Assembly: GCA_000997105.1 (NCBI GenBank)
Contig: LCEJ01000057.1
Location: 1 to 7,970, forward strand
DNA from: Candidatus Daviesbacteria bacterium GW2011_GWA2_42_7
GTDB lineage: Bacteria > Patescibacteriota > Microgenomatia > Daviesbacterales > UBA10151
Direction: 5' to 3'
DNA length: 7,970 nucleotides
Shown: positions 1 to 6,481 of the stretch, in pieces
Numbering within the stretch: position 1 is the first letter of the stretch
Layout: every line of letters starts with the position of its first letter
Position numbers and translations under genes: made by a program
The notes under the pieces: model-generated
Seen by the model: only the letters and a program-made list of their open reading frames with translations
Told to the model about the DNA's origin: nothing
Database searches by the model: none

Positions 1-3000
1 GATGGCCAGGGGAACTTCGGGTCGGTAGACGGTGACTCTCCGGCTGCCATGAGGTATTGTGTAACTGGCGACACTTTAGTCATTACCGAAAATGGGTTGC
101 TCCCTATAGAAGAAATCGCAAACCAGGAAGATATAGATATTCAAATTCTTTCTAAGGATAAAATGGTAAACCGGGCTTCAAAGTGGTTTGATTCAGGGAG
201 TCACCCTACACTTCACGTCACTACTTATAAAGGTTACGAGGTACAAGGGTCATATAACCACCCTTTGCTAACCCTCACTCAAGATATATCAGGTAAACCA
301 AAGTTTAGCTGGAAACTGCTTGAGCAGATAGAAAAAGGTGATGTTTTAGTTTTAGATAGATCCACCGAAAGTTTATGGCCGCAGAAACCACACAACCTAG
401 AGAATTACTATCCCAAACCCAGAACCGGAAGAACCAGGGTTGCAACATTACCTTCAACACTGACAGAAGATCTTGCTTTTATTCTCGGAGCTTTGCTGTC
501 AGAAGGGTCAATAAGCAGAGATAAAATAGAGTTCTGCAATATAGATGAGGAATTTGTTGAAAAGTTTGAAAACTGTTGGAAAAAAACTTTTCCCGACAGC
601 ACACTGCACAGATTCAAAAAAACCCCCAGCTCCTACGGCAAAAAAACATATTTTCGCCTGGAATGTCATTTTAGGTTTACAGTTGACTTCCTGATTAATT
701 TGGGCCTAGCTCCCGTCAGATCAAGATCAAAAGATATTCCTTCAACTATTTTTAGATCCCCTAAAAATGTAGTTACTGCATTCCTTAAGGCCTATTTTGA
801 AGGTGATGGATCCATTTCATCTTCTTTAAAAATGGTAGAGCTGAGCTGTTGTTCTACCAGCGAAGAGCTGCTAAGAAAGATGCAAATTCTCCTTCTGCGC
901 TTCGGAATTGATACTTTCAGGCGTTTTGATTCATATAGAGACATCTGGAAAATTTACCTTAGAGGAAAGAGAAATATTCTAAAATTCTATCGGCAGATAG
1001 GGTTTTCCTGCCAGAGAAAAAATGACAAGCTGGAGCTAATTATTCTAAATTACAAAAAAGATAATTCGCTCTTTGATTTTATACCGTTTATCTCAGATTA
1101 TGTTCGCCAGCAGGTAGGACATTCAGAATTTATCGTTAAACATAATTTTGACAGGTACGGCAGTTTAGAGCAGAACGGGAACCAAGTTTCCGCCATATAT
1201 CTACAAAAAACCGGAGAAGATATCCAACCGCTTTTTGAATATTTCCTTAAGAACGATTACCTTTTTGATAAGGTTATAAGCGTTGACAAAGGTGAGGTTT
1301 GCCCCGTTTACTCAATTAAAGTAGAGAGCGACTGCCACTCTTTTATTGCTAATGGTTTCATCAACCACAATACCGAGGCCCGGCTTTCTGCTATTGCCGA
1401 CGAGCTTTTGCGTGATATCCATAAAGACACCGTTGATTTTATCGACAACTATTCCGGAACTACACAAGAACCGGTGGTATTACCCTCTGTTATACCCAAC
1501 TTATTGCTAAACGGCGCCTCAGGTATCGCCGTCGGAATGGCTACCCAAATCCCACCCCACAACCTGAGGGAAGTCATAGATGCCCTAATTTATACAATAG
1601 AGCATCCAAGCAAATTAGCTAATAGCTTACCGACTACAGCTGATAGCAAAGCAGTAAGCAGTAAGCAGCTGGCTGATAGCAAATTTGAAAGCGATGCTAC
1701 TGTCGAGGACCTCATGCAATTTGTCAAAGGCCCGGATTTTCCCACCGGCGGCTCAATTTACGATTCCACTGAAATCTTAAATGCTTATGCCACCGGCAAG
1801 GGAAGGATTGTCATGCGCGCCAAAGCAGAGATCGAAGAGACAAAAGGGGGCAGGTTTGACATTATCATCACCGAGCTGCCTTACCAGGTCAATAAAGCCA
1901 ACCTTGTGATGCGCATTGCAGACCTGCATAAAGAGAAAAAGCTTGACGGCATAGCCGATTTACGCGATGAATCCGACCGCCGGGGAATGAGGGTAGTAAT
2001 CGAGCTTAAAAGGGATGCCAAACCCCAATCAGTCCTAAACAACCTTTTTAAGCATACTGCAATGCAGTCTGTCTTTAACGTCAACACAGTAGCCTTAGTT
2101 GACGGGGTACCCCATCTTCTGCCTTTAAAACACATCCTGGAAGAGTTTATTACCCATCGCCAGGTTGTTGTCCGCCGGCGCAGCGAATTTGAACTTTCAG
2201 AAGCCCGGGCGCGCGAGCATGTTTTAGAAGGCTTAAAGATCGCTGTTGATAATATTGATGCCGTGATCGAAACAATCAAGAAAAGTAAGGACGCAGATGA
2301 AGCCAAGACTAACTTGATGGCAAAGTTTAAACTTTCCGAAATTCAGTCCCAAGCAATCCTGGACATGCAGCTGCGCCGCCTGGCAGCCTTGGAAAGACAA
2401 AAGATTGAGGATGAGCTAAAAATGGTCAGGGAACTAATTGCTTACCTGGAGGACTTACTGGCACATCCGGAGAAAATCCTAAAAGTCATCAAAGACGAAC
2501 TCTTAAAAATCAAAGAGAAATACGGTGATGAGAGAAAAACCAGGGTTTATAAACAAAAGGTAGGGGAGTTCTCAGAAGAGGACCTTATTGCCGATGAAGC
2601 CACCATTGTTACCATTACCGAAAACGGTTATATAAAAAGGCAACAGCCGGGAACATTCCGAATGCAAAACAGGGGAGGGAAAGGCGTCTCGGGTATTACT
2701 ACTAAAGAAGAGGATGCAGTAGCCCATATCTTTTATACCAAGACCTTGGATAATATCCTGTTTTTTACCGACAAAGGTAGGGTTTTTCAACTCAAGGTCT
2801 GGGAAATCCCGGAGGCTTCCCGAATCGCCAAAGGCCAGGCAATAGTAAACCTAATCAACACCGAACAAGGAGAAAAAATCACCGCCATTTTAACTATTAG
2901 GAAAAAAGACCCAGCCAAATACCTTTTTATGTGTACCTGGCAAGGCAATATCAAAAAAACCCTCATTGAAGAGTATGCTTCCATCCGTAAAAATGGGCTC

Positions 3001-3537
3001 ATTTCCATCAAGCTGGATAGCGGCGACACCTTAGGCTGGGTCATGCCTACCAGTGGGGAGGACGACTTAATCATTGTTTCCCAGGGTGGCCAGTCCATCC
3101 GCTTCGCAGAAAAAGACGTCCGTCCCACACACCGGGATACTTCGGGAGTGAGGGGTATAAAACTTGGCAAGGGTGATAGTGTAGTTTCCTTAAACAAGAT
3201 TACCGATCCTAAAACTGACCAGCTTTTGGTAGTCATGGCTAACGGTTTAGGCAAAAAAACTTTAGTTTCCGGTTGGAGTAAGCAAGGTAGGGGAGGTATG
3301 GGAGTGAAAGCCGCCCAGGTTACCCCCAAAACAGGGCCGATTGTGACAGCAAAACTTGCTTCCAAAGAAAGTAATACGTTGGTCATGACTTCAAATAAGG
3401 GCCAGCTTATTAAACTGGACTTAAAAGATGTCCCGACACTGCAGCGGCAAACCCAGGGTGTTATACTGATGAGGATGAGGGAAGGGGAAAATGTGGTTGC
3501 TGCCACCCTGGTTGCCTCAAAAGACAAGGAACCATAA
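1..3537 (+). CDS. gyrA: DNA gyrase subunit A, 5'-truncated, interrupted by an intein
   Basis: GyrA is the breakage-reunion subunit of gyrase, which supercoils DNA using ATP together with GyrB. The frame is open from base 1, so the true start lies upstream; the ATG at 49 is internal, being the Met of the active-site sequence AAMRY. The catalytic Tyr is at 55-57 and is followed at once by the intein (58-1371). The C-extein resumes with TEARL and has family blocks such as IPNLLLNGASGIAVGMAT and PHNL (about 1486-1566), GPDFPTGG (about 1732) and QVNKANL. From about 2584 there are six repeated beta-pinwheel blades ending near 3510. The GyrA box at 2665-2685 reads QNRGGKG instead of the classical QRRGGKG, and a degenerate copy, QGRGGMG, lies at 3283-3303. 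The box and the gyrA-type intein site argue for GyrA rather than ParC. Without the intein, 740 residues are visible, so with about 100 missing the mature protein would be of normal length. An insertion of about 27 codons sits at 1612-1692. Confidence 0.95.
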   Translation, partial: DGQGNFGSVDGDSPAAMRYCVTGDTLVITENGLLPIEEIANQEDIDIQILSKDKMVNRASKWFDSGSHPTLHVTTYKGYEVQGSYNHPLLTLTQDISGKPKFSWKLLEQIEKGDVLVLDRSTESLWPQKPHNLENYYPKPRTGRTRVATLPSTLTEDLAFILGALLSEGSISRDKIEFCNIDEEFVEKFENCWKKTFPDSTLHRFKKTPSSYGKKTYFRLECHFRFTVDFLINLGLAPVRSRSKDIPSTIFRSPKNVVTAFLKAYFEGDGSISSSLKMVELSCCSTSEELLRKMQILLLRFGIDTFRRFDSYRDIWKIYLRGKRNILKFYRQIGFSCQRKNDKLELIILNYKKDNSLFDFIPFISDYVRQQVGHSEFIVKHNFDRYGSLEQNGNQVSAIYLQKTGEDIQPLFEYFLKNDYLFDKVISVDKGEVCPVYSIKVESDCHSFIANGFINHNTEARLSAIADELLRDIHKDTVDFIDNYSGTTQEPVVLPSVIPNLLLNGASGIAVGMATQIPPHNLREVIDALIYTIEHPSKLANSLPTTADSKAVSSKQLADSKFESDATVEDLMQFVKGPDFPTGGSIYDSTEILNAYATGKGRIVMRAKAEIEETKGGRFDIIITELPYQVNKANLVMRIADLHKEKKLDGIADLRDESDRRGMRVVIELKRDAKPQSVLNNLFKHTAMQSVFNVNTVALVDGVPHLLPLKHILEEFITHRQVVVRRRSEFELSEARAREHVLEGLKIAVDNIDAVIETIKKSKDADEAKTNLMAKFKLSEIQSQAILDMQLRRLAALERQKIEDELKMVRELIAYLEDLLAHPEKILKVIKDELLKIKEKYGDERKTRVYKQKVGEFSEEDLIADEATIVTITENGYIKRQQPGTFRMQNRGGKGVSGITTKEEDAVAHIFYTKTLDNILFFTDKGRVFQLKVWEIPEASRIAKGQAIVNLINTEQGEKITAILTIRKKDPAKYLFMCTWQGNIKKTLIEEYASIRKNGLISIKLDSGDTLGWVMPTSGEDDLIIVSQGGQSIRFAEKDVRPTHRDTSGVRGIKLGKGDSVVSLNKITDPKTDQLLVVMANGLGKKTLVSGWSKQGRGGMGVKAAQVTPKTGPIVTAKLASKESNTLVMTSNKGQLIKLDLKDVPTLQRQTQGVILMRMREGENVVAATLVASKDKEP
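58..1371 (+). other. GyrA intein with LAGLIDADG homing endonuclease domain
   Basis: This 438-residue in-frame insertion begins with Cys1 (CVTGDTLV, splicing block A) and ends FINHN, with penultimate His437 and terminal Asn438. The C-extein +1 residue is Thr, as in known GyrA inteins inserted between the catalytic Tyr and Thr. Block B is GSYNHPLLTL with Ser65-x-x-His68, and block F is VYSIKV...HSFIANG. Two LAGLIDADG-like motifs are present: ILGALLSEG (481-507, intein residues 142-150) and LKAYFEGDG (784-810, residues 243-251). The eighth, metal-binding position is acidic in both (Glu, Asp), so the endonuclease may still be active. Hand counts of sample lines gave roughly 33-40% GC here, against about 57-62% in several host gyrA lines and about 35% in another, which hints at separate ancestry but is not a full calculation. 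Splicing by the class 1 pathway is inferred from intact terminal residues. Confidence 0.95.
1612..1692 (+). repeat. Repeat-rich in-frame insertion within gyrA
   Basis: Between the conserved gyrase segments ending IEHPS and starting DATVEDLMQF there are about 27 extra codons compared with my recollection of the E. coli protein. The DNA contains GCTGATAGCAAA twice (1639-1650 and 1672-1683, 33 bases apart and so in frame), a tandem GCAGTAA (1651-1657 and 1658-1664), and a related AGCTAATAGC just before them (1617-1626). The encoded peptide is Ser, Ala and Lys rich (ADSKAVSSKQLADSK). It looks like a small dispersed repeat captured in frame, probably as a surface loop. Confidence 0.6.
3526..3530 (+). 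promoter_or_regulatory. Shine-Dalgarno-like AAGGA for the 67-residue membrane protein
   Basis: AAGGA inside the last codons of gyrA lies 10 bases before the ATG at 3541. It is the clearest ribosome binding site in the window; the other starts have none. It supports translation of the small gene from the gyrA transcript. Confidence 0.4.
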
Positions 3538-3540
3538 GTA

Positions 3541-3744
3541 ATGCAGAAAAAAATTGTTACTGCCGCTACTATCTACTTCGTCTTGGGGCTACTTTTTGCC
3601 TTAGGGTATGCCTATTTCTACCACTGGCCGCCGCTTTCAGTTTTCAGCCCTCCTTTTTATGCTGTTTTACTCTCCTGGCCTTTCCAGCTCCCCGGCCTCG
3701 TCTGGGACTACCAATACTACGGTATCAGTGGCAAAGTTTTGTAG
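3541..3744 (+). CDS. Small membrane protein, 67 residues, function unknown
   Basis: I do not recognise this protein. It starts 3 bases after the gyrA stop, in the same frame, with an AAGGA sequence 10 bases upstream. Residues about 5-27 form a strong hydrophobic helix (TAATIYFVLGLLFALGYAYFY). Residues about 32-55 form a second hydrophobic stretch, rich in Pro and aromatic residues (PPFYAVLLSWPFQLPGLVW), consistent with a membrane hairpin or a re-entrant segment. The short N-terminus MQKK is basic and would favour staying in the cytoplasm. The tail YQYYGISGKVL is short and polar. No catalytic motif is visible. The tight spacing to gyrA upstream and to the next gene (9 bases) suggests co-transcription, though a functional link to gyrase is not implied. 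Confidence 0.7.
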   Translation: MQKKIVTAATIYFVLGLLFALGYAYFYHWPPLSVFSPPFYAVLLSWPFQLPGLVWDYQYYGISGKVL

Positions 3745-3753
3745 TTTACTAAT

Positions 3754-4557
3754 ATGGATCCCGAACTTAATTCGGAAGCAGTAAGCACTCCAGATAATCC
3801 AGAACAGCTATTTAAAAAGAGCTTAGAGATTTCCCAACAAGTTATTACTAAACTTGCTACTTTTGCTATAGAGAACGGTGCCAACCCCAACAAACTCACC
3901 CACTTAACACAGGTTTTCTCACCTGGTGGACATATACTTCTACCCCCAATGGGCATTATGCGCAAAGAACTGGCAAAAGTTCATGGCGATACAGAAACTA
4001 CCAGAAATACCCAAGCTATAACTGCCAAGAAAACCGGCCAAGTTTTTGTGCCGGAAGAATCAGCTGGCAATGTACATGATTGCCTGCATGAGTCAATCCA
4101 TCGTGCAAGTTGGTTGTACAACAGACTGCAAGGACTTGGAGTTAATGAGACTTTACTCATCAGGGCAATAGCAACACAATTTGGGTTAGAAGTTACTCCG
4201 GAAGGTAAAATAGGCCCCAATAGCCCTGTTTTACAAACTCTTAACCCTGATGATAAAACAGGCCGAGATGAGCTTTTAAAAGGCTACACTGACCATTTAA
4301 AAACTGAGGTATTTATCATTAACGAAGGACTTACTGAATGGGTCACCCAAAGGGCTGATGGTTTAATCTTGGAAAACGGACAAACATTAAATATACCAGA
4401 GGAGAATAAGCGTTATCCTTATCAAGTCGAAGAGATAGAAGCAATTAGAGAAAAAATGTTTAAGGCTGGAATAGAGCAAAGCAAAGTTGACGCTATACTT
4501 ATCACAGCTGCTTTAACAGGAGATGTAGCAGAGTTAATACCTTATATCTACAAGTAA
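3754..4557 (+). CDS. Putative zinc metallopeptidase-like protein with HExxH motif
   Basis: This is a 267-residue soluble protein of a family I cannot name. HESIH at residues 112-116 (CLHESIHRAS) matches the HExxH zinc-binding signature, in which the two His bind zinc and Glu is the catalytic base. NEGLTEW at 190-196 offers Glu191 or Glu195 as a third ligand, about 75 residues downstream, as in gluzincin-type peptidases. The last third has a pattern Y-x-x-E-V-x-x-I (YPYQVEEIEAI) followed by a short helical tail with GDVAELIPY. I see no signal peptide or membrane helix, so it probably acts in the cytoplasm. The ATG at 3754 is the first start after the preceding gene's TAG, 9 bases upstream, and it has no Shine-Dalgarno sequence. 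Its neighbour is a TrpR-like regulator, which recalls peptidase-repressor pairs such as ImmA/ImmR, but the sequence does not look like ImmA. Peptidase activity is inferred from motifs only. Confidence 0.75.
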   Translation: MDPELNSEAVSTPDNPEQLFKKSLEISQQVITKLATFAIENGANPNKLTHLTQVFSPGGHILLPPMGIMRKELAKVHGDTETTRNTQAITAKKTGQVFVPEESAGNVHDCLHESIHRASWLYNRLQGLGVNETLLIRAIATQFGLEVTPEGKIGPNSPVLQTLNPDDKTGRDELLKGYTDHLKTEVFIINEGLTEWVTQRADGLILENGQTLNIPEENKRYPYQVEEIEAIREKMFKAGIEQSKVDAILITAALTGDVAELIPYIYK

Positions 4558-4590
4558 GCCCCAACTACCAAGAAGTAATAACTACTTGTT

Positions 4591-4609
4591 TACTATGATA
4601 GATGGGTCT
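4591..4609 (+). promoter_or_regulatory. First copy of the TACTATGATA-nnn-GGGTCT element, over the regulator start
   Basis: TACTATGATA, three bases, then GGGTCT. The same layout recurs at 4965-4983 with 16 of 19 bases identical; only the three middle bases differ. The ATG at 4595 lies inside this copy, and no matching right arm follows. It could be an operator half-site for autoregulation, or a translational element. Confidence 0.45.
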
Positions 4610-4963
4610 CTTTTAACATCAACAGAGGTAAGGATGCTTTCCAAAAGACTGCAAATTGCCGATATGATTGCCAAGGGCTATAAATATGAGGATATTCAAA
4701 ACTTTGTCCATGTTACCGGACAAACCATTTCTGCAGTAAATGCCAAGCTGGAATATGGAAATGATGGTTTAATTAAAATCCTCAAGAAGCTGGAAAAAAT
4801 TGACCAAAAAAGACAAGACAAATTGGAGGGGAAAAGAAGTATATTAGCCCAGCCACCAGGGCTAGGAAGATCTGTTTCTAATATAGCAGTAAGTGAAGTG
4901 GGCAAACTGGTCCGCCACCACCAAAAAGTTGAAAGTATTCTTAAAAGCAAAGAGAAAGTTTAA
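4595..4963 (+). CDS. TrpR/YerC-like small DNA-binding regulator
   Basis: Read from ATG 4595 the protein has 122 residues. Residues about 5-55 resemble the Trp repressor/YerC family: LLTSTEVRMLSKRLQIADMI is the lead helix pair, then a helix-turn-helix at about 28-52 (YKYEDIQNFVHVTGQTISAV) and the family-typical N-x-K-L-E-Y-G-N-D-G. After this comes a basic, probably coiled-coil region (about 60-80, KILKKLEKIDQKRQDKLEGK) and a Lys-rich tail that TrpR lacks. An in-frame TTG at 4586 would add three residues. I prefer ATG 4595 because its context TTTACTATG matches starts at 3754 and 5927. The protein probably binds DNA as a dimer; ligand and targets are unknown. The repeated TACTATGATA element at its start and just after its stop is a natural candidate for its own binding site. 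Confidence 0.75.
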   Translation: MIDGSLLTSTEVRMLSKRLQIADMIAKGYKYEDIQNFVHVTGQTISAVNAKLEYGNDGLIKILKKLEKIDQKRQDKLEGKRSILAQPPGLGRSVSNIAVSEVGKLVRHHQKVESILKSKEKV

Positions 4964-4964
4964 C

Positions 4965-4992
4965 TACTATGATACGAGGGTCTATCATAGTA
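4965..4992. promoter_or_regulatory. Perfect 10-bp inverted repeat between the regulator and nfo
   Basis: TACTATGATA (4965-4974) and TATCATAGTA (4983-4992) are exact reverse complements around an 8-base spacer. The element starts one base after the TrpR-like stop codon and ends 45 bases before nfo. No T-run follows, so it is a poor intrinsic terminator, while its symmetry suits a dimeric DNA-binding protein. Its left arm plus GGGTCT repeats the element at 4591. Confidence 0.6.
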
Positions 4993-5020
4993 AATAACAC
5001 CAAGGGAATTTTATTTAGCT

Positions 5021-5026
5021 TATGAT
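5021..5026 (+). promoter_or_regulatory. Possible -10 box for nfo
   Basis: TATGAT lies 11 bases before the nfo ATG. A transcript from it would be almost leaderless, which fits the lack of a Shine-Dalgarno sequence. No convincing -35 box is seen at the usual distance, so this is tentative. Confidence 0.3.
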
Positions 5027-5037
5027 AAACTATCTTC

Positions 5038-5880
5038 ATGCCTAAGATTGGTGCACATGTTTCAGCGGCAGTTTCGTTGGATTTAAGTTTTAAGAGGGCA
5101 GAGGAAATTGGGGCGGAATGTACCCAGATTTTTATTTCACCGCCACAACAATGGGCAAAAACTTTACACTCAGAAACTGAAATTCAAACTTACAGGGAGC
5201 AAGCAAAGAAAACCCGAATTGGGCCTAATTTTATCCACGGAGTATATCTTATCAATTTAGCCTCAGGCAAACCGGAACTGGTACAAAAATCCATTGATTG
5301 GCTAATCTATTCTCAAGAGATGGCAGAGAAGCTGGGGGCAGAGGGAACAATTTTCCATATTGGTTCGGCAGGTAGTAGGGGACAGGAAGAAGCTATTAAG
5401 CAAGTCATAAAGGCTATCTCCCAAATTTTGGAGCATTCACAGACTAACCTGATCCTGGAAACATCGGCCGGGGCAGGAAATACAATTGGGGATACTTTCC
5501 AAGAATTGGGGCAAATTATTAAAGGGGTAGGGGAGAGCCGGGTAAAAATATGCCTGGATACCCAACATATCTTTGCCTCGGGTTATGATATCAGAACCAA
5601 AGAAGGGTTGGACAAAGTAGTGGGGGAATTTGATAAAGAAATTGGTCTGGATAAACTGGTTGCAGTCCATGCAAATGACTCAAAAACAGAACTTGGCTCC
5701 CATAAAGACCGCCATGAAAATATAGGGGAAGGCCTAATCGGCAAAGAAGCTTTTAGAGATATCCTAAATCACCCGACTTTTAAAGACCTGCCATTTATCC
5801 TAGAAGTCCCTGGCTTTACTAACTCCGGCTCCGATCAAGATAATATTAAAATACTCAAAAGCTTATTGTCCACTTCCTAG
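5038..5880 (+). CDS. nfo: Endonuclease IV (AP endonuclease)
   Basis: Endonuclease IV cuts DNA 5' to abasic sites in base excision repair and removes blocked 3' ends, using three zinc ions in a TIM barrel. The 280-residue length is typical. All nine expected metal ligands can be matched: His67 (IHGVYLINLAS), His107 (FHIGS), Glu141 (LETSAGAGN), Asp174 and His177 (CLDTQHIFASGYD), His211 (VHANDSK), Asp224 and His226 (HKDRHENIGEGLIG) and Glu256 (LEVPGF). The N-terminus IGAHVSAA and the QIF segment near residue 30 are also family features. The start is fixed by an in-frame TAA at 5026-5028, four codons upstream, and there is no ribosome binding site. It follows the inverted repeat at 4965-4992, so control by the neighbouring regulator is possible but unproven. 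Confidence 0.96.
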   Translation: MPKIGAHVSAAVSLDLSFKRAEEIGAECTQIFISPPQQWAKTLHSETEIQTYREQAKKTRIGPNFIHGVYLINLASGKPELVQKSIDWLIYSQEMAEKLGAEGTIFHIGSAGSRGQEEAIKQVIKAISQILEHSQTNLILETSAGAGNTIGDTFQELGQIIKGVGESRVKICLDTQHIFASGYDIRTKEGLDKVVGEFDKEIGLDKLVAVHANDSKTELGSHKDRHENIGEGLIGKEAFRDILNHPTFKDLPFILEVPGFTNSGSDQDNIKILKSLLSTS

Positions 5881-5883
5881 AGT

Positions 5884-5912
5884 TTGATAAATCCCAAGTT
5901 AAAAGTTAAAAT
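5884..5912 (+). promoter_or_regulatory. Candidate sigma70-type promoter for the gene at 5927
   Basis: TTGATA (5884-5889) and TAAAAT (5907-5912) are separated by 17 bases, the ideal spacing, in the gap after nfo. Transcription would start near 5919, leaving a leader of under 10 bases before the ATG. Such hexamers occur by chance in AT-rich DNA. Confidence 0.4.
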
Positions 5913-5926
5913 GACTCCTAATTACT

Positions 5927-6262
5927 ATGCCTGAAATCGACAAGTTAGACTTATCAAAATTATCAACATCCGAGCTTGAAGCTTTGCAAGAGCAAGTTAT
6001 GAGTACACTGGGACAAAGATATAGGCAGCAAAATCAAGCCGAAAGAAAGAGAAAAATACGTGATCTGCAGATTCCCTTGTTGCAAAGAGAAGATACAGAC
6101 TTAAGCCCAGAGTCCCTAAATAAAAAGAGAGTACTTCTACACCTACAAACTCTCTTAAAAGACTCTGAAAACGGATGGTTTCAACTTCGCTCCTTAGATA
6201 ATCCACTTGTTAAAGGCAAGATGGAAAACAGAGCGATAGATTCGAAACAATTTTTTTCGTAA
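5927..6262 (+). CDS. Hypothetical protein, 111 residues; N-terminal part of a probably frameshifted gene
   Basis: I do not recognise this protein. Residues about 5-50 are charged and predicted helical, with a coiled-coil look (LSTSELEALQEQVMSTLGQR then RQQNQAERKRKIRDLQ). Residues about 60-90 carry further helix-like sequence (SPESLNKKRVLLHLQTLLKD). The start ATG has an in-frame TGA at 5912-5914 just upstream and the context AATTACTATG. The frame stops at TAA 6260-6262, directly after a run of seven T (6251-6257). The -1 frame continues without a stop to 6474 with protein-like sequence, so the native product may be a single protein of about 182 residues. Soluble, no signal peptide, function unknown. 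Confidence 0.6.
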   Translation: MPEIDKLDLSKLSTSELEALQEQVMSTLGQRYRQQNQAERKRKIRDLQIPLLQREDTDLSPESLNKKRVLLHLQTLLKDSENGWFQLRSLDNPLVKGKMENRAIDSKQFFS

Positions 6263-6474
6263 GGCCAGAAGATCCTTTGACTATCAATCCTGAAAACATT
6301 TCAGCCTTATTATTCATGCCCCCAGGAAAAAGGCGTATGCAAATAAGCTTCAGAATTTCTTCCCAAATTCTAAGCTGCCGTTACCGTCGATTAACTGAAT
6401 TCGATTTTTCCCTACCGCTGCTAGATCTTAATATAGTCCATTCCGAATTAGACGAAAGAATACAAATTCCCTAA
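6253..6474 (+). pseudogene. Continuation of the 5927 gene in the -1 frame
   Basis: This frame is open from 6214 to the TAA at 6472-6474 and reads FFVRPEDPLTINPENIS, then LLFMPPGKRRMQISFRIS and a tail ending DERIQIP. It has no ATG before this sequence; only a TTG at 6277 could start it separately, and that would cut off the coherent FVRPEDP stretch. The simplest reading is the C-terminal part of the upstream protein, joined by one extra T in the run at 6251-6257 or by ribosomal or polymerase slippage there. The shift could also lie elsewhere in 6214-6259. It ends 7 bases from the stop of the convergent recombinase gene. Confidence 0.5.
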
Positions 6475-6481
6475 AGGGTAA

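Noticed and set aside
2787..3527. Long open minus-strand frame of 246 codons, and smaller ones at 1881-2306 and 2572-2790
   Set aside because: All are antisense to well-conserved gyrA; the protein sequence has no family features and the gyrA reading explains the composition.
3761..3775. CCGAA-CTTAA-TTCGG inverted repeat in the first codons of the peptidase-like gene
   Set aside because: Only five base pairs within a coding region; expected by chance.
4573..4587. AAGTA-ATAAC-TACTT inverted repeat before the regulator
   Set aside because: Five-base AT-rich arms are too weak to interpret alone, although they lie next to the TACTATGATA element.
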